A stretch of DNA of 64,000 bases from Lysobacterales bacterium (GTDB lineage Bacteria; Pseudomonadota; Gammaproteobacteria; Xanthomonadales; Xanthomonadaceae). This document shows, in pieces, positions 33,111 to 41,886 of this stretch (position 1 is the stretch's first letter; each line of letters starts with the position of its first letter). The position numbers and the translations under genes were made by a program. The notes under the pieces were generated by a model. That model saw nothing but the letters and a program-made list of their open reading frames with translations. It was not told the DNA's origin and ran no database searches. The stretch lies in contig JADCRD010000001.1 of NCBI GenBank assembly GCA_014946745.1, positions 868,001-932,000 on the forward strand, read 5' to 3'.

Positions 33111-33914
33111 ATGAACCGCAAACCCTTCCTGCTGTTCACCGCGATGGCCTTCGGCTACGCGTTTCTGTACCTGCCCATCGTTTCGGTGATCGCCTACAGC
33201 TTCAACAGCTCGCGGCTGGTGACCGTCTGGGGCGGCTTTTCCACCGAGTGGTACGGCCGCCTGCTGCAGAACGAGCAGATCCTGCAGGCCGCCTGGCGCA
33301 GCCTGCTGATCGCCGCCACCGCGGCGACGCTGGCCGTGGTCATCGGGACCTTCGCTGGCACCGCGCTCACGCGGCTGGGGCGCTTTCGCGCGCGACCGCT
33401 GCTTTCGATCATGACCTCCGCCCCTCTGGTCATGCCCGAGGTGATGCTGGGGCTTTCGGCCCTGCTGCTGTTCGTGTTCCTCCAGCAGCTCACCGGCTGG
33501 CCGGCGCAGCGCGGCTTCACCACCATCGCCATTGCCCACATCACCTTCTGCACGGCCTACGTCACCGTAGTGGTGCAGTCGCGCTTGGCGCAGATGGACG
33601 AAAGCCTCGAAGAGGCCGCCATGGATCTCGGTGCGCGGCCGTGGAAGGTGTTCTTCCTGATCACCCTGCCACAGATCTTTCCGGCGCTGATTGCCGGCTG
33701 GCTGCTCGCCTTCACCCTGTCAGTGGATGACCTCGTGGTCGCCAGCTTCGTCTCCGGCCCCGGCAGCAGCACCCTGCCGATGGTGGTCTATTCCAAGGTC
33801 AAGTTCGGCATCACGCCCGAGATCAATGCACTCGCCACCCTGATCATCCTGTTCGTGACTACTGCGATCGTGATCGCGGGCTGGTTGATGCATCGGGGCG
33901 AACGACGGGAGTAA
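33111..33914 (+). CDS. potI: Polyamine ABC transporter permease PotI
   Basis: A 267-residue permease with six membrane helices, partner of PotH. The N-terminus MNRKPFLLFTAMAFGYAFLY and SVIAYSFNSSRLVTVWGGFS are typical of PotI/PotC, and the coupling motif is SLEEAAMDLGARPWKVFFLI. DDLVVASFVSGPGSSTLPMVV near the C-terminus is also conserved. The start at 33111 follows family length; its ribosome site is poor (AAGG only two bases away), and an in-frame open reading continues upstream into the repeat. Potential read-through from potH must cross 763 bp with nine palindromes. Confidence 0.94.
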   Translation: MNRKPFLLFTAMAFGYAFLYLPIVSVIAYSFNSSRLVTVWGGFSTEWYGRLLQNEQILQAAWRSLLIAATAATLAVVIGTFAGTALTRLGRFRARPLLSIMTSAPLVMPEVMLGLSALLLFVFLQQLTGWPAQRGFTTIAIAHITFCTAYVTVVVQSRLAQMDESLEEAAMDLGARPWKVFFLITLPQIFPALIAGWLLAFTLSVDDLVVASFVSGPGSSTLPMVVYSKVKFGITPEINALATLIILFVTTAIVIAGWLMHRGERRE

Positions 33915-33996
33915 AGTGCTGACTTCAACTCGCCGCACTCACATCAGTCCTCGAACTGGCATTTCCTCTCTTCGTTCTGGTCATTGAGACCCAACC

Positions 33997-34941
33997 ATGT
34001 CGAATTCAAACCGAATCTCTTTCGATCGCTTGCACGCCTTGGCTTTGGCGACTTGCTGTGCGCTGGGTCTGAGCGCGTCCTTCTCGCTACAGGCGGCATC
34101 CGAGCAGACTCTGCAGAGTTATGCAGAAGCCGTTGATTTCCTTGATCGTTGGCATGGTGACAGGGAGATGCTCGACGCCGCCCATGAACGCCTAACTGAG
34201 CTGTTGATTGACGCGCCTGACTTCGCGCCGGCACACGTCGAAATGGCGCGCTGGTACCTGATGAACTCGCAGAACTACCCCGCCGCACTGCGGTCTTTGG
34301 AGCGGGCCGAGGCGCTTGATCCGGAGTTCCCAGGCATTTTTGTGCTGAGAGGCTACGTTTTCGAGCGTCAGAATCGCCTCGACGAGGCTTTGCAGCAGCT
34401 GGATCGCGCGGAAGCGATCGGAACCGACAACCCTTGGCTGCCGTTGAATCGGGCGGCCGTGCTCGCAAAGCTTGGTCGCGATGCCGAGGCGTTGCCGCTG
34501 TACGAGTCGGTGCTCGAAGGCCACTTGGACGACCCGAAAGCCTGGCCCACGGCGAAGGCGCGGGCCATCGAACTTCACGAGCGCGCGGCTAACCTCGACG
34601 CAGCCGAGGCCGTGCTCTTGCGTGCCAAAGCGCTAAAGCCTGACGATCTGGGAGAGGCTGCCAGCTATTGGTACTGGTTGAGCGCTCGGAATCGTCTCGA
34701 CGAGGCCTTGGCCATGGTGCGCGAAGCTAGGAAGCGCTGGAGCGCCCCCGAGCTTGCCCACGACGAGTTCTCCTTGCATCTTGAGATAGCCCGCCAGCTG
34801 CTTGCTGTGGACCGCGATGCTTCGCGCGCTGCGTTTCAGGAAGCTTCGCGGATTGGCGCGCAGCTCAACACGATTGATGCTCCGAACTTCGAAGAATGGG
34901 CCAGAATGCAGGAGGCTCAGAGCAGAGACCAAGTGCGATAG
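33997..34941 (+). CDS. Exported tetratricopeptide-repeat protein
   Basis: A 314-residue protein with an N-terminal signal-like segment (LHALALATCCALGLSASFSLQAA) and tandem TPR units between about 60 and 290. Clear examples are APAHVEMARWYLMNSQNYPA, GIFVLRGYVFERQNRLDEAL and WLPLNRAAVLAKLGRDAEAL. It would act as a periplasmic scaffold; partners are unknown. Base composition is lower in GC than the neighbours, which may hint at a different origin, although the reading frame is intact. It follows potI by 82 bp. A 281-bp gap without a clear gene (34942-35222) separates it from efpL. Confidence 0.78.
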   Translation: MSNSNRISFDRLHALALATCCALGLSASFSLQAASEQTLQSYAEAVDFLDRWHGDREMLDAAHERLTELLIDAPDFAPAHVEMARWYLMNSQNYPAALRSLERAEALDPEFPGIFVLRGYVFERQNRLDEALQQLDRAEAIGTDNPWLPLNRAAVLAKLGRDAEALPLYESVLEGHLDDPKAWPTAKARAIELHERAANLDAAEAVLLRAKALKPDDLGEAASYWYWLSARNRLDEALAMVREARKRWSAPELAHDEFSLHLEIARQLLAVDRDASRAAFQEASRIGAQLNTIDAPNFEEWARMQEAQSRDQVR

Positions 34942-35222
34942 CGGCGCAGGTACACCGATCCGTCGAGGACGCAGTTTTTGGTCGTGGCTTGTTGGGCCGT
35001 CGCGCTTGCGATGACTTTCGCGGGCAAGTCGTCGGTCTCGCGATCAAAGCGAAGCGCCACTACGATGTCGAGTCCTGAATGCATCCTCGGGTTTGGGTTC
35101 GGCCGCAAGGCTTGGGCACTAGGAGGAGACGCAGCTGCACGCGAGCGAGTAGCGGCCGAGCTCCGTCGGGCGGGCTCGAGAGCCGAGTCGAGAACGTTCG
35201 ATGCTCGGCACCCAAGGTTCGG
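34942..35222. other. 281-bp gap, small doubtful ORF
   Basis: The gap is convergent between the TPR gene and efpL. A minus-strand frame (35108 to 34917, about 63 residues, including VYLRRYRTWSLL) overlaps the TPR gene end. It has no ribosome site and no recognised family, so I do not call it a gene. No hairpin with a T run is visible. Confidence 0.4.
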
Positions 35223-35789
35223 TCAATCCGCCCGCCCAGCGAACTCACCCGTGCTGGTGCTGACCAGGATGCGCTCGCCGTTGGTGATGTACTCCGGCAC
35301 CTGGATCTCGATGCCGGTCGAGAGCTTGGCCGGCTTGGGGCGCTTGGTGGCGGTGGCGCCCTTCATTTCGGGGGCGGTCTCCACCACCTCCAGCACCACG
35401 CTCGGCGGCAGCTGCAGGGCCACGGGCTGGTCGTCGATGACCGCGACGTAGCAGTTCTCCAGGCCGTCGGTGATGTAGCCCGCGGCCTCGCCGACGACGT
35501 CGGCGTCGAGCTGGTAGCTGGTGTAGTCCTCGCTGTCGAGGAAGACGAAGGCCTCGCCGTCCTTGTACGAGAAGGTGGCCTGGCGACGCACGAGGTCCAG
35601 CTCCTTCAGGTCGTCGTCGGCGCGCAGGCTGAGGTCGTACTTGGCGCCGCCGGGAATGCTGTACAGGGTGAAGCGGAAGGTGACGTTGCCGCCGCGGGCG
35701 GTGGGGGCGCTGCGCTCGATGTCGCGCACCTGGTAGACCGTGCCGTTGTGTTCTACGACGTTGCCCTTCTTGACTTCATTGGCCTTCAT
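35223..35789 (-). CDS. yeiP: Elongation factor P-like protein EfpL (YeiP)
   Basis: A 188-residue three-domain EF-P paralogue of the YeiP/EfpL subgroup. Domain I carries [20 protein letters not shown] and the loop [10 protein letters not shown], where EfpL has Arg in place of the EF-P lysine. Domain II includes [20 protein letters not shown], and the C-terminus [20 protein letters not shown]...FAGRAD ends with the family GRAD tail. EfpL rescues ribosomes stalled at proline-containing and some other motifs. The ATG at 35789 is selected because it gives the exact family length; upstream codons are not conserved. Confidence 0.95.
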   Translation of the reverse strand: MKANEVKKGNVVEHNGTVYQVRDIERSAPTARGGNVTFRFTLYSIPGGAKYDLSLRADDDLKELDLVRRQATFSYKDGEAFVFLDSEDYTSYQLDADVVGEAAGYITDGLENCYVAVIDDQPVALQLPPSVVLEVVETAPEMKGATATKRPKPAKLSTGIEIQVPEYITNGERILVSTSTGEFAGRAD

Positions 35790-35885
35790 GACGCGCGTTC
35801 CGAGAGGTGAGAGGGCGCGCATTCTCGCCGATTGCGGCCCAGTGCCCAAGCCGAGCGCCGCCGCCGTGGTGCCGCGGCTGGCGAA

Positions 35886-36356
35886 TCAGGCGTCTGCAGC
35901 CGCGGGACAGGCAGTCGCGTCCAATGCGAAGGCTTCCGGCGTCTGCACGCCGAACAGCCCGTGCCTGCGAAGCCGGCGATCCAGCTCCAGCAGCGCCTGA
36001 TCGCGGCTCAGCAGCTGCTGCGCACCGCCGCGCAGCGCCAGCTGCAGAAACTTCTGGTCATCCGGATCGCGGCAGCGCGGCAGCGGAGGCATGGGCGCAC
36101 TCGGCGCCGGCTGCCAGCGGCAGAGCGCCCGCTGTCGCAGGCACAGCTGATCCCGTTGCGTAGCGTCGAGCTGAAGCGTCGGATAGGTGAGCACGCGCGC
36201 CCATTCGGCGTGACAGTCGGCGTCGATCAGCAGCTCTACGCGGGCCTCCGCAATGGCGGCGCCAAGCGCGCTGCAGCGCGGGTCGGCGAAGACCAGCAGG
36301 TCCAGCCAGACGTTGGTGTCGAGCACGAGGCGAGGGGGCGGGGCAGGGGTGGGCAT
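35886..36356 (-). CDS. PIN-domain protein (putative toxin-type RNase)
   Basis: A 156-residue PIN-fold protein. LVLDTNVWLDLLVFADPRCS supplies the first acidic residue (Asp13), CHAEWARVLTYP a middle Glu, and RCRDPDDQKFLQLAL the later Asp cluster, matching the 'putative toxin-antitoxin system toxin component, PIN family' proteins. Such proteins are Mg-dependent RNases. No antitoxin gene is seen on either side, so it is an orphan or has a non-toxin role. The start at 36356 is uncertain because the frame extends upstream. It is divergent from the pectinesterase-like gene. Confidence 0.8.
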   Translation of the reverse strand: MPTPAPPPRLVLDTNVWLDLLVFADPRCSALGAAIAEARVELLIDADCHAEWARVLTYPTLQLDATQRDQLCLRQRALCRWQPAPSAPMPPLPRCRDPDDQKFLQLALRGGAQQLLSRDQALLELDRRLRRHGLFGVQTPEAFALDATACPAAADA

Positions 36357-36466
36357 GGGGCGGCAGTCTGGCATTGCTCGCAGTCCGTGCGGCGCTGCCG
36401 CGGCATCGCGGAGCCCTGAGGCTGCCGCTCGCGGGCGTGCGCACGGCGCCGTGCTGCGCTGCAAAT

Positions 36467-36650
36467 TGACACCGGTGGCATGCTGGTCGAGCCTGCCGGT
36501 GCAGCAGGCGGAGAGCCGACTGCTGAGGCGGCATGGGGGTTGGGGAAGAGAGAAATCAATCGTTTGGGCTCGTCTGGGCCGGGCGGCCCGCGGGCGCTGC
36601 CTGGCGCACTGGGCGGAGCGACGCGCTGATCTCTTGCTGACACCGGTGGC
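36467..36650 (+). promoter_or_regulatory. Two TGACACCGGTGGC near-palindromes upstream of the pectinesterase-like gene
   Basis: The 13-mer TGACACCGGTGGC occurs at 36467-36479 and 36638-36650 (171 bp apart), the second 37 bp before the start codon at 36688. Its core CACCGGTG is a perfect palindrome. Repetition in a promoter region suggests an operator for a dimeric regulator (for example LacI family), but the regulator is not in the window. The rest of 36357-36687 has no supported gene. Confidence 0.4.
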
Positions 36651-36687
36651 GCGCCGAAGGCACCCAACCCACAGGAGGCGAGTCGCT

Positions 36688-39084
36688 ATGGCAAGGCAGT
36701 TCTGTTCGCGGTGGATGCGCTTGATCGCTGCGGGGGCGCTGGGGCTGGGCGCGGTCACGGCCCAGGCGCAGCAGACACTGCCCTTCGCCGAAGACTTCGA
36801 CAGCGCGACTACAGCGACCTTCCGCACGGCCGCCTACCGCGCTTTGCCCGGGGCGCCAAGCACGCCCATGTACCACGCCCTGGGCGGCGCCAGCGCCATC
36901 CAGATCGTCGACGGCGCGCTCAGCTTCGTCGGTGCGCGCTTCACCATCGGCAACACCCAGCCGACGGTGGTCAGCACCACGACCACCTCGCCGCCGGGCA
37001 TCTTCAATCTGTCGCAGACCTACACCGTGTCGTTCTGCGTGCTGCAGGCCTCGGGCGTTGGCAATCTGCAGCTGTACGTCGACAACAACACCACGGGTGC
37101 CGCCAATTCGCCCTTCGGCCAGGCTTCGCGCCTGCTCAACCTGCCGGCCTCGGGCATCGCCGCGCGCAGCGTGGTTTCGGTGACCTCCAGCGTCGGCACC
37201 CCCACGTCCTTCCTCTACCTGCGCACCGAGAGCGGCGCGACGGTCAGCCTCGACAACTTCCGCGTCGATGCCGGCAGCACCGCGACCGCCACCTGTCCGG
37301 CGCCCGGTCAGGCGTCGGTCGCGCTGGATCCGCCGGCGCTGAGCTGGACCGCGCAGGCCGGCTCGCCCGCCTACGTGGTCAACGTCACCGCGTTGAACGC
37401 CAGCGGCGGCGCCGACACCTTCGGTGTGGTCTCCAGCGCGCCCGCGGTGGTCAGCGTGGGCGTGAGCGGCAGCCAGGTGAGCCTGTCGCCGCTCAGTGCG
37501 GGCACCGCCAGCATCACCTTCAGCAGCGGCTCCGATCCCAGCGTGACTCGCGTGCTGCAGGCGACCGTGCTGGCGGAATCGACCACGGTCTACAACCTGA
37601 CCGGCGTGGTTCAGCCGGCGGCGCTGAGCGCCGGGGTACACGTCGACACGCGGCTGCGTCTGCAGTTCGACAGCGCGCCCGCGCTCGGCAGCGGCGGCAG
37701 CATCCGCATCCACCGCTGGAGCGATGACGCGCTGGTCGATACCTTGCCGCTCAGCGGCGATGTCGATGCGCTCGGCTTTCCGGGGCAGGACCGCGTGCGC
37801 GTGGTCAACCGCAGCGCGCTGCGGGTGGACGGCAGCCGCGTCACCCTGTTCCCCCACAGTCACGCGCTGGCGCCGAACACCGAGTACTACGTGGTCGTCG
37901 ACAACGGCGTGTTCAAGGGCACCAGCTTGAACGGCACGGCCTTCGACGGCATCGGCCGCTCCGCGGGCTGGCGCTTCACCACCGGCGCGCTGCCGGCTGC
38001 TGCCGCGGTGCTGCGCGTTGACGATGACGGCCCGGCCGACTTCCGCACCGTGCAGCGCGCCATCGACCATGCGTCGGCGAGTTTTCCGGGCGCAGAGCCG
38101 GTGCGTATCGAGATCGCCGAGGGTGACTACGAAGAGCTGCTCTACCTGCGCGGCAAGTCCAACCTGAGCCTGCGCGGTGACAGCCGCGACGGCGTGCGCA
38201 TCCACTACCGCAACTCGGAGGCGCGCAACCCGGGCTCCGGCACCAGCCGTCCTCCCGGCGCGGGACCGGCCAACGGCGGGCGCGCGGTGTGGCTGATCGA
38301 GAACGCCGACGGGCTGCGCATCGAACAGCTCAGCCTGCGCAACACCACCCTGCGCTCGGCCGCACCGAGCCAGGCCGAAACCCTGTACTTCAACAGCAGC
38401 GATGGCAGCCATCGACTGGTGGCCGAGCGGGCAGCGTTCTACAGCGAGCAGGACACCCTGCAGCTGAAGGGCTACGCCTGGTTCTACCGCTGTCTGGTCG
38501 AGGGCAACGTCGACTTCATCTGGGGTGGCAACAAGGTCAGCCTGTTCGAGGAGTCCGAGATCCGCAGCGTGGGTGACACCACCAATGCCAGCAACGGCGG
38601 CTATGTGCTGCAGGCGCGCACGGTCGAGGCCAGCGACAAGGGCTTCGTGTTCCTGAACAGCGTGCTGACGCGCGGCCCCGGCCCCGGCCCGCAGGCCTCC
38701 GTGCCCCCAGATGGCGCCAGCTATCTCGCGCGCAGCGGCGGCAGCCCGAGCTATTTCGACAACGTGGTGTTCGTGAACAACCGGATGGGGCCGCACATCG
38801 CCAGCATCGGCTGGGCGGGCGCGGGCATCAACGGCCAGCCCTCGCCCAACCCCGCGGTGCCAACGGCCACCAGCGGCTGGCGCGAGTTCGGCAGCGCCAC
38901 GCTGGCGGGCGCGCCGATCGATCTCTCGCTGCGGCAGACGGGCTTCCCATTGAGCGCCCAGGAAGTCGCCGCCGAGTTTGCGACGCGCGCGCTGGTGTTC
39001 CGGGCCTATGCCGGCGGGCAGGGCTGGAACCCCGAGCCCAGCTTCGGCGATGCCCTGTTCGCGAACGGCTTCGAGGCACCGTAG
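36688..39084 (+). CDS. Secreted pectinesterase-like protein with Ig-like domains and GFE tail
   Basis: A 798-residue exported protein. A signal peptide (RLIAAGALGLGAVTAQA) precedes an N-terminal beta-sandwich-like region (about 28-205), a Big-type Ig region (about 212-300) and an SbsA-like Ig domain (about 305-430). A pectinesterase beta-helix follows (about 440-780). Catalytic features of family CE8 remain: Asp589 in SEQDTLQLKG, Asp609 in EGNVDFIWGG and Arg644 in VLQARTVEAS. It ends FGDALFANGFEAP, a GFE tail. It should de-esterify pectin outside the cell; AGGAGG at 36673-36678 supports the start. No other pectin genes are adjacent. Confidence 0.88.
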   Translation: MARQFCSRWMRLIAAGALGLGAVTAQAQQTLPFAEDFDSATTATFRTAAYRALPGAPSTPMYHALGGASAIQIVDGALSFVGARFTIGNTQPTVVSTTTTSPPGIFNLSQTYTVSFCVLQASGVGNLQLYVDNNTTGAANSPFGQASRLLNLPASGIAARSVVSVTSSVGTPTSFLYLRTESGATVSLDNFRVDAGSTATATCPAPGQASVALDPPALSWTAQAGSPAYVVNVTALNASGGADTFGVVSSAPAVVSVGVSGSQVSLSPLSAGTASITFSSGSDPSVTRVLQATVLAESTTVYNLTGVVQPAALSAGVHVDTRLRLQFDSAPALGSGGSIRIHRWSDDALVDTLPLSGDVDALGFPGQDRVRVVNRSALRVDGSRVTLFPHSHALAPNTEYYVVVDNGVFKGTSLNGTAFDGIGRSAGWRFTTGALPAAAAVLRVDDDGPADFRTVQRAIDHASASFPGAEPVRIEIAEGDYEELLYLRGKSNLSLRGDSRDGVRIHYRNSEARNPGSGTSRPPGAGPANGGRAVWLIENADGLRIEQLSLRNTTLRSAAPSQAETLYFNSSDGSHRLVAERAAFYSEQDTLQLKGYAWFYRCLVEGNVDFIWGGNKVSLFEESEIRSVGDTTNASNGGYVLQARTVEASDKGFVFLNSVLTRGPGPGPQASVPPDGASYLARSGGSPSYFDNVVFVNNRMGPHIASIGWAGAGINGQPSPNPAVPTATSGWREFGSATLAGAPIDLSLRQTGFPLSAQEVAAEFATRALVFRAYAGGQGWNPEPSFGDALFANGFEAP

Positions 39085-39111
39085 CCGGCGCACCCGCCGC
39101 AGTTCGCCCTT

Positions 39112-39285
39112 GAGGCAAGGCTGAAGCGTTCAGCCTTGCCGCGCCATGGCGGGCGCGCTCGCGGATCACGCACGTCAGCGCTTGATCCGGCGGAAGCGAG
39201 TCCGCACCCGCGCCGGACACGCGGCTACGTATCGCATCCACGATGGGCTTGATCCGTGTTGCCTCAAGTCAACACGGATCACGTC
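39112..39285 (-). repeat. Member M2 of the convergent-intergenic repeat, hairpins at both ends
   Basis: Between the convergent pectinesterase-like and propeller genes lies a unit of about 170 bp. It begins with a perfect 12-bp hairpin (GGCAAGGCTGAA / TTCAGCCTTGCC, 39114-39140) and ends with another (TGATCCGTGTTG / CAACACGGATCA, 39250-39281). The interior matches M1 (3303-3392) and M3 (63565-63686) in inverse orientation, sharing GCGCGCTCGCGGATCA and TTGATCCGGCGGAAGCGAGT. The first hairpin is well placed as a transcription stop for either gene. Confidence 0.75.
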
Positions 39286-39310
39286 CAGGATCGACCGGAT
39301 CCGGTGTGTC

Positions 39311-40225
39311 CTACTCCGCCGGGCCGTGGGTCGGAATCGCGAGCAGGGGCGCCGGCGGGCGCTCGCTGGTGATCCAAAGGCTGCGCCCGTCAGCTGCGAA
39401 GGCGATTGCCTCCGCCTGCGCCAGCCAGCCGAAGGCGATCGGCAGCGGCGCACGCGCCACGGCCGAGCCCCAGCCCTCGTTCGCACTGCGCGTGTAGAGA
39501 TAGGCGCGCCGATAGTTGAGTACCGCCAGTCGCAGCCCGTCTGTGGAAAGGTCCGCGCCTGTGATCTGCGCGCGATAGCGGCCAAAGCGCGGGTTGCCGC
39601 TCAGCTCCAGCGCGCTGGGCGGCTCGATGCCGCTGAGCGTGCCGATGCGTTGCGCCGTCTGCAGGGCAGTGTTCGGGCCCAGCGGCAGCACGAACAGTTC
39701 GGGCGGCGTGCGCTTCTTCGAGATCAGCAGCACTTCGCGCGCCTGCGCATCCACCGCCACCGCCTCCACATCGCGCGGGCCGTCGGGCCAGCGCAGCCGC
39801 TGCACCCAGGCGGGCTTCAGCTGTGCGTCGACGACGCGCTCGGGTTCGGCAATCACCACCAGTTCGACGTCGCCGCGCAGGCCGCCGTTGTCGCCGGTGT
39901 CGGCGATCAGCAGGTAGGCCGTCCCGTCCAGCTCGAAGGCCGCCATGTCCTCGAAGTCGCGGCCCGCCACGCCTTCGATCTGCAGCGTCGCGCGATGGCG
40001 GCCGCGCGTGTCGATCGCATGCACCTGCGCAGCGTAGCCGCTGTCGTTGTGAACCCACAGCACCTCGGCATGGCGGCGCGAGGCGGCGATGCCGCTGATC
40101 TCGCCCAGGCGTGCGTCCCGCACCAGCCCCGCAATGCGGGGCGTGTCCTGGGCCTGCGCTGCAATGCCTGCCGGCGTGTCGAGCGCCTTCGACAGGCAGG
40201 GGCAGAGCGCCGCCACGGCCAGCAT
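39311..40225 (-). CDS. Exported beta-propeller-like protein
   Basis: A 304-residue protein with an N-terminal hydrophobic leader (MLAVAALCPCLSKALDTPAG). A GTG nine codons upstream (40252) would add a basic VRRHGPRAL n-region and may be the real start. The body has repeated strands: EISGIAASRRHAEVLWVHND (the W-V-H-N-D-S-G motif), GRDFEDMAAFELDGTAYLLI and ADTGDNGG, then ERVVDAQLKPAWVQRLRWPD and GPRDVEAVAVDAQAREVLLI. This pattern occurs in widespread exported propeller-like proteins near the SdiA-regulated and phytase-like groups. Activity unknown. Confidence 0.75.
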   Translation of the reverse strand: MLAVAALCPCLSKALDTPAGIAAQAQDTPRIAGLVRDARLGEISGIAASRRHAEVLWVHNDSGYAAQVHAIDTRGRHRATLQIEGVAGRDFEDMAAFELDGTAYLLIADTGDNGGLRGDVELVVIAEPERVVDAQLKPAWVQRLRWPDGPRDVEAVAVDAQAREVLLISKKRTPPELFVLPLGPNTALQTAQRIGTLSGIEPPSALELSGNPRFGRYRAQITGADLSTDGLRLAVLNYRRAYLYTRSANEGWGSAVARAPLPIAFGWLAQAEAIAFAADGRSLWITSERPPAPLLAIPTHGPAE

Positions 40226-40270
40226 CAGCGCGCGCGGCCCGTGCCGACGCACGGCCGCTCGCCGTGCCTG

Positions 40271-40315
40271 CGGCAGAGGCAGAGGCCGAGACTGCGGCAG
40301 AGGCAGCGGCAGAGA
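40271..40315 (+). repeat. GGCAGA-type purine-rich microrepeat
   Basis: An imperfect run of GGCAGA/GGCCGA hexamers just upstream of the exported propeller-like gene (which is on the minus strand). It is short and low in complexity; slippage could vary its length. The flanking 40226-40618 gap has no gene. Confidence 0.6.
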
Positions 40316-40390
40316 GTCTGAGAGCGACTCAGCCCCGCGTCGCAGTTCAGGTGTTCTCGGAGAAACCCTCGCTCGTGCCCGCACGCTCTT

Positions 40391-40470
40391 TGTAGGAGCC
40401 TGCTTGCAGGCGACCGCAGCCTGCGCCCGGCATCCCGCCTGCGGGTCGCGAGCAGGCTCGTTCCCGCACA
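40391..40470. repeat. Inverted pair of classical REP elements
   Basis: TGTAGGAGCCTGCTTGCAGG at 40391-40410 starts with the GTAG tetranucleotide typical of REPs, followed by a palindrome. The complementary-strand sequence of 40451-40470 is TGTGCGGGAACGAGCCTGCT (continuing CGCGAC to 40445), i.e. a second REP in inverse orientation. The pair resembles the BIME arrangement known from Pseudomonas and Xanthomonas. It lies in the divergent gap before purT. Confidence 0.7.
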
Positions 40471-40618
40471 CAGCAGGCCTTGGCAGAGCAACGACGGCAT
40501 GTGCCCCGGCGAGGCGTCTGCTTCTTGAGAGAGGACCGTCCGTAGTCATGGCGCGAAAGTGTGCCAGAGGGTCGGCGGCTACACTGTGCGCCGCCCTCAC
40601 TTTGATCGGAGTCGCCCC

Positions 40619-41809
40619 ATGCCCGCTGCCATTCGCCTTGGTACCCCCCTGTCGCCCGGCGCCAACCGCGTGCTGCTGCTGGGCTCGGGAGAACTGGGTA
40701 AGGAGGTCGTCATCGAGCTGCAGCGGCTCGGCGTGGAAGTGATCGCCGCCGACCGCTACGCCGACGCCCCGGCCATGCAGGTGGCGCATCGCAGCCACGT
40801 GCTCGACATGCTCGATCCGCTCGCGCTGCGCGCCCTGATCGCGAAGGAGCAGCCGCATCTGGTGGTGCCCGAAATCGAGGCGATCCACACCCAGACCCTC
40901 GTCGAACTGGAAGCCGAAGGCCTGCGGGTGATCCCCACCGCGCGCGCCGCACGCTTGACCATGGACCGCGAAGGCATCCGTCGCCTCGCCGCGGAAGAGC
41001 TCGGCCTGCCGACCTCGCCGTATCGCTTCGTCGATAGCGAGGCCGAGTTCCGCGAGGCCGTCGCCGCGATCGGTCTACCCTGCGTGGTCAAGCCGCTGAT
41101 GTCGTCCTCGGGCAAGGGCCAGAGCACCCTGCGCAACGCGTCTGACCTCGGCCCCGCCTGGGCCTATGCGCAGGAAGGTGGCCGCGCCGGCGCGGGCCGC
41201 TGCATCGTCGAAGGTTTCATCGACTTCGAGTACGAGATCACCCTGCTGACCGTCCGCCATCGCGATGGCACGAGCTTCTGCGCGCCGATCGGTCATCTGC
41301 AGATCGACGGCGACTACCGCGAGAGCTGGCAGCCGCAGCCGATGTCCGCGGTCGCACTGGCACGCTCTGAGGACATCGCACGCGCGATCACCGATGCGCT
41401 CGGCGGCTGGGGTCTGTTCGGCGTTGAACTGTTCGTGCGCGGCGATCAAGTGTGGTTCTCGGAGGTCTCACCGCGCCCGCACGACACCGGCCTTGTCACA
41501 CTCATCTCGCAGGAGCAGAGCGAGTTCGCCCTGCACGCGCGCGCCATCCTTGGCTTGCCCATCCCTTGCATCGATGCACTCGGCCCTTCGGCCTCGGTCG
41601 CCCTGCTGGCCGAAGGCTACGGCGTGCCCGAGTTCAGCGGCCTCGAAGATGCACTCGCGCAGCCGCAGACCGGCCTGCGCCTGTTCGGCAAACCGCGCGT
41701 GGCGGGCAAGCGCCGAGTGGCCGTCGCGCTGGCGCGGGGTAGCGATGTCGAAACCGCCCGCGCGCGGGCCCGAGAAGTGGCTGGGGCGCTGACGGTTCGC
41801 CTCGTCTAG
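40619..41809 (+). CDS. purT: Formate-dependent phosphoribosylglycinamide formyltransferase
   Basis: A 396-residue ATP-grasp enzyme that makes formyl-GAR from GAR, formate and ATP (third step of purine synthesis). The preATP-grasp part has [20 protein letters not shown], and the ATP-binding region has [56 protein letters not shown] and [20 protein letters not shown] are diagnostic of PurT. GGAG lies eight bases before the ATG. Length is normal for the family. It is followed by the ~90-bp palindromic array and an M48 protease gene. Confidence 0.97.
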   Translation: MPAAIRLGTPLSPGANRVLLLGSGELGKEVVIELQRLGVEVIAADRYADAPAMQVAHRSHVLDMLDPLALRALIAKEQPHLVVPEIEAIHTQTLVELEAEGLRVIPTARAARLTMDREGIRRLAAEELGLPTSPYRFVDSEAEFREAVAAIGLPCVVKPLMSSSGKGQSTLRNASDLGPAWAYAQEGGRAGAGRCIVEGFIDFEYEITLLTVRHRDGTSFCAPIGHLQIDGDYRESWQPQPMSAVALARSEDIARAITDALGGWGLFGVELFVRGDQVWFSEVSPRPHDTGLVTLISQEQSEFALHARAILGLPIPCIDALGPSASVALLAEGYGVPEFSGLEDALAQPQTGLRLFGKPRVAGKRRVAVALARGSDVETARARAREVAGALTVRLV

Positions 41810-41886
41810 CGTCGGGCGCGGTCGTGCGGGAGCGGTGCGCCCCGGCCCGCCACGCCCCAAAAACCAGCGCGCTTGACAACCACGCC

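Noticed and set aside
32209-33114. Long open frames over the 54-bp array that would encode 18-residue repeat peptides on both strands
   Set aside because: The period is divisible by three and free of stops, so several frames stay open automatically; there is no ribosome site or conserved N-terminus.
34917-35108. 63-residue minus-strand frame after the TPR gene
   Set aside because: Overlaps the end of a better-supported gene and lacks a start signal or family.
36556-39093. 845-codon minus-strand frame opposite the pectinesterase-like gene
   Set aside because: Shadow frame of a GC-rich gene; its composition is Ala/Gly/Arg/His-rich and no family is visible, whereas the plus strand has a signal peptide and catalytic motifs.
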